From positions 1-64,000 of the forward strand of contig CAVZWL010000020.1 in NCBI GenBank assembly GCA_963778945.1: a DNA stretch of 64,000 nucleotides, read 5' to 3'. Position 1 is the first letter of the stretch; the number at the start of each line of letters is the position of its first letter. The translations under genes and the position numbers were made by a program. The notes beneath the pieces are model-generated. The model was not told the origin of the DNA. It made no database searches and was given only the letters and a program-made list of their open reading frames with translations. Of the stretch, positions 62,501 through 64,000 are shown one piece after another. The DNA is from Fen-1254 sp963778945. GTDB taxonomy: Bacteria > Bacteroidota > Ignavibacteria > UBA10030.

Positions 62501-62703
62501 TTCTCATGACGTCCCTTGCGACTGTGCTGGGGCTTATTCCGATGGCGATCGGGCTGGGAGGTGAATCTACGCAGGCGCCGCTTGCAATTGCCGTCATCGG
62601 CGGATTGACCTTTTCGACGATTCTGACGCTCTTTTTTGTGCCTATTCTCTATACGATTTTTGAGGAACGACTGAAGCGCACTATTCATATTGAGGAAAAT
62701 TAA
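59572..62703 (+). CDS. RND-family efflux transporter (AcrB/HAE1-type)
   Basis: Inner-membrane proton-driven pump of 1043 residues. The N-terminus (ALRYPISTFLFAMTIVLLGF) and the porter segments (LPIDMLPNITIPVVTTVTYY) are typical of hydrophobe efflux RND proteins. Twelve membrane segments fall in two halves. The proton-relay acidic pair is visible in LALAVGRLVDDSIVELEAI, and the second half has GIVVSNGILLVDYTNHLR. Substrate cannot be predicted. Forms an operon with the adaptor; regulation by the sigma/anti-sigma pair upstream is possible but not shown. Confidence 0.94.
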   Translation: MWLTRLALRYPISTFLFAMTIVLLGFVSLSQLPIDMLPNITIPVVTTVTYYTGASPLDMEQSVTRLIERSVSSINDVDYVQSTTREGISLVRVNFNWNANTDVGLVDCVQRVNRVLNQLPTGISQPSVLRFDITNLPVCLVAVEGDMDQRDLYDLAYNVIEPQIEHITGVASAGVSGGRIREIHITLDRNRIQALGLSPVTIFNVIANSNLIMPSGDLKTGPFDYTLKTESLFNIVRPMEDIVVETVNNVPVRIKDIGSVEDSYQEQTEIVRVNGKPGVMMRVLKMSSANTVEVVDNVIRNVPKLTGIPATVKLTVSFDQSVYIRETISGLQREAMLGGILAMIIIILFLRNMRGTLIIVVAIPLSILITFILFRFGGITLNIMTFGGLALAVGRLVDDSIVELEAISRHYNMRNKEQTKLQATLDAAKEVASPIFVSTLTTVIVFLPVVFLSGIAKLLFIPLTITIAVALFGSFFVSRTVTPLMCLNYLPPEKELNRTSANFTDRTRVFFYDILEQIENSYERMLRWTMRNRKFIVTGILLFAFLSFGLVFFIGTEFFPDQDESRFTINYKLPVGSRYEGTDTVARGLEKIILSSVPETQVMVTDVGITTNTKTAGGIGGGNSGSHAGNIQVGLVSPEARNRSVFEIAAELRQKLARIPGIQTFVNPGGILRYLLNFGSSAPIDVEIRGFDLETGSALAKEIALIMHSVPGAADVQISRDDNLPELHVNIDRNKAGALGIDVATISNTINICMNGSAASVFTDPVSGNQYNILVRLNQDYRNQIEDLKKLTITTSAGQQVLLGNIASIERKAGPVQIDRKYQQRLVEVTANVVGRDLGSVSDDIQKKLNGLNVPPGFEIKQTGNVEQQKKTFRDLGLAFALAIMLVYVVMASQFQSFIDPFIIMFTVPLGIAGVFWTLFLTRTTLSVTSFQGVIVMVGIVVSNGILLVDYTNHLRAGGAELHEAVVKGGKTRLKPILMTSLATVLGLIPMAIGLGGESTQAPLAIAVIGGLTFSTILTLFFVPILYTIFEERLKRTIHIEEN

Positions 62704-62732
62704 AAAAAATCGGAAAGGGACAACGATTTTTT

Positions 62733-62764
62733 TTTGGAATTTTTCATCTTTTTTCGTATCTTAA
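62733..62764 (+). promoter_or_regulatory. Putative promoter of rpmE
   Basis: TTTG, 20 bases, TATCTTAA, ending 27 bases before ATG 62791. Fits the TTG-N20-TA pattern seen at other promoters in the window. Confidence 0.55.
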
Positions 62765-62790
62765 ATGTCAGAAAATTTGAAAGGTAGCGC

Positions 62791-63018
62791 ATGAAAGAAG
62801 GAATTCATCCTGTTTATAAGAAATCGATTGTCACGTGTGTTTGCGGGAATACGTTCGAAACCCGTTCCACTGTCGGGAATCTGCACATAGAAATTTGTTC
62901 GAGCTGTCACCCGTTCTTTACAGGGAAACAAAAACTTCTCGATTCTGCAGGAAGAATCGACCGCTTTCGCAGGAAATATGCGAAAAAAGAGGCAGCACCG
63001 GTTTCTACAGGAGCATAA
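62791..63018 (+). CDS. rpmE: 50S ribosomal protein L31, zinc-binding type
   Basis: L31 of 75 residues: MKEGIHPVYKKSIVTCVCGN, then EICSSCHPFFTGKQKLLDSA and RIDRFRRKY. The four Cys (CVC and CSSC) make it the zinc-containing C+ form. GAAAGG lies upstream. A terminator follows. Confidence 0.95.
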   Translation: MKEGIHPVYKKSIVTCVCGNTFETRSTVGNLHIEICSSCHPFFTGKQKLLDSAGRIDRFRRKYAKKEAAPVSTGA

Positions 63019-63040
63019 CCAAAATTTGTCAATACAAAGG

Positions 63041-63075
63041 GCGGAATGTATCGGAAGAATGCATTCCGCTTTTTT
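63041..63075 (+). terminator. Intrinsic terminator after rpmE
   Basis: Stem GCGGAATG / CATTCCGC (8 bp), 13-base loop, then six T. Confidence 0.85.
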
Positions 63076-63141
63076 ATTCCACTGAGTTTCTTGAGGCACA
63101 AGAGTGTACAAAGGCACTCTCCCGCAGAGAAGGAGGGAACC

Positions 63142-64000
63142 ATGGCAGGCCACATCTGTATTTTTGAGGATTCCCATTATGCACAATTTTTGCCGCTCGT
63201 GCATTTCCGTCCGGTCTACGATCTGCGATGCGGAATATTCCGGCTGAAAGAAAAAATTCTTCTGCGTGCGCCGAAGGCAGGCATTTCGCTTCAATGCCGC
63301 TCCTCTTTGGCCGGGAGTGTTCAGCGTGATAATCCGGGAATGTTTGTCAATGAAATTCCTTCCGGGGAATGTCTCTTTATCAACGGAAGGGTTCTCGCTG
63401 CTCCAAAACTTCTCAAGAGAATCTTTTCAGCGGCTCCGCAGGATATCGTCTATATGCACGACACCCATCTGGTTGCCGCATCCGTGCACGGCGAAAACCT
63501 GAAAAAATTGCGCGCAAGGATTACGGCGCCGCTTTCGCCGTCTGATTTCTCCGGCATAGCATCGGAAGAAATAGATGCCGACCTCGTATCTTTTCCCTGG
63601 GACCTCATACAGAAGAATTCTGCTCAATTATCGGATGATTTTGCACTCATCGAAAAAGGACTTGGTTCGAAGAAAAGAATCCGGGGAAAACTGGCAGCGG
63701 GCACATTTCTCAGCGGGAAAAAGAAAATCATTATTGAACCGGGAGCTGTGCTTCAGCCGGGATGCGTTCTGAATGCGGAACAAGGTCCCATCTATATCGG
63801 AAAAGATGTTCAAATATATCCACAGGCGACCGTCTTCGGTCCTGCCGCAATTCTTCAGAATTCAACGGTGAAGACAGGAGCGCAAATTTATGAAAATACG
63901 ACCGTAGGTCCGGTGTGTAAAGTAGGGGGAGAAATCGAGGGATCGATTCTCCATGGATATGTCAATAAGCAGCATGAAGGATTTCTCGGACATTCGTACA
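63142..64000 (+). CDS. GlmU-like sugar nucleotidyltransferase, 3' end outside window
   Basis: Begins MAGHICIFEDSHYAQFLPLV with a perfect AAGGAGGG site five bases upstream and stays open to the window end (286 codons). The N-terminal part (LVHFRPVYDLRCGIFRLKEK) is the divergent nucleotidyltransferase type of FCB-group GlmU-like proteins. From about residue 180 it has hexapeptide left-handed beta-helix repeats (IIIEPGAVLQPG, GPIYIGKDVQIYPQATVFGP, VGPVCKVGGEIEGSILHG). It would make or acetylate a UDP-sugar. Exact activity is not decidable. Linkage with rpmE is common in this phylum. Confidence 0.85.
   Translation, partial: MAGHICIFEDSHYAQFLPLVHFRPVYDLRCGIFRLKEKILLRAPKAGISLQCRSSLAGSVQRDNPGMFVNEIPSGECLFINGRVLAAPKLLKRIFSAAPQDIVYMHDTHLVAASVHGENLKKLRARITAPLSPSDFSGIASEEIDADLVSFPWDLIQKNSAQLSDDFALIEKGLGSKKRIRGKLAAGTFLSGKKKIIIEPGAVLQPGCVLNAEQGPIYIGKDVQIYPQATVFGPAAILQNSTVKTGAQIYENTTVGPVCKVGGEIEGSILHGYVNKQHEGFLGHSY

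Overview
The window looks like a chromosomal piece of a Bacteroidota/Ignavibacteriota-type bacterium (Ignavibacteria-Chlorobi side of the FCB group). Evidence: a type IX secretion (T9SS) C-terminal sorting domain of the form FPNPFNPST...LLGREVATL in the product of 44882-45541, a DUF4835/PorD-type protein, several PorV-like outer-membrane barrels, promoter-like elements of the form TTG-N20-TAnnTT (two with the Bacteroidota TAnnTTTG box), and a MqnD-type (futalosine) menaquinone gene next to ubiE. There are no rRNA or tRNA genes, CRISPR arrays, insertion sequences or phage genes that I can see.

Layout. 1-3790: end of an hdrA-like gene followed by flxD, flxC, flxB and flxA, an NADH-linked HdrA-Flx electron-bifurcation module. 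3879-6744: HAD phosphatase/phosphomutase and secreted GH3 glycosidase. 6936-14173 (minus strand): rpmB, then a tight nine-gene run pgsA-pgpA-cinA-thpR-recA-recX-AI-2E permease-exonuclease-TrmH-type methylase. 14584-23341 (plus): tsaD, chorismate mutase, mltG, Ig-like lipoprotein, then nuoABCDEF, with a 230-base repeat tract between nuoD and nuoE and no nuoG-N. 23400-24602: GH105 hydrolase. 25024-28750: ECF sigma factor with membrane partner, frameshifted TPR protein, DUF3467. 28927-32506: large lipoprotein and outer-membrane barrel. 32507-32970: REP/BIME-like palindromes. 32971-39745 (minus): hslU, hslV, rpoN, DUF3109, dprA, and a phosphohexomutase. 39940-45541: an AT-rich three-gene secreted cassette (C39-like peptidase, five-repeat protein, small T9SS cargo protein). 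45724-48224 (minus): amidohydrolase, mqnD, ubiE. 48374-55340: tatD, HEAT-cyclophilin fusion, PorD-like gene (minus), barrel, HhH-barrel protein. 55550-62703: mnmA, second ECF sigma/anti-sigma pair with a Spy-like protein, and an RND efflux adaptor and pump. 62791-64000: rpmE and a GlmU-like nucleotidyltransferase cut by the window end.

Three signals are not explained by genes. First, many intergenic gaps hold degenerate tandem repeats with a 7-base period built from words such as GAACTAA, GTAAATG, CCAATTG and GACTTCT. Second, a convergent gap at 32.6-32.94 kb holds two 85-base near-identical units of facing GTAGCCG-led hairpins, resembling REP/BIME elements. Third, five otherwise conserved genes or gene ends carry six single-base indels, mostly one extra base in a short homopolymer; four lie between 53.4 and 56.9 kb. 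This looks more like sequence error than decay.

The best candidate for an undescribed system is the 39.9-45.5 kb cassette. All three products have signal peptides, only the last has a T9SS tail, the first ends in a C39-like fold with Cys, His and Asp in place, and the cassette is clearly more AT-rich than its surroundings.
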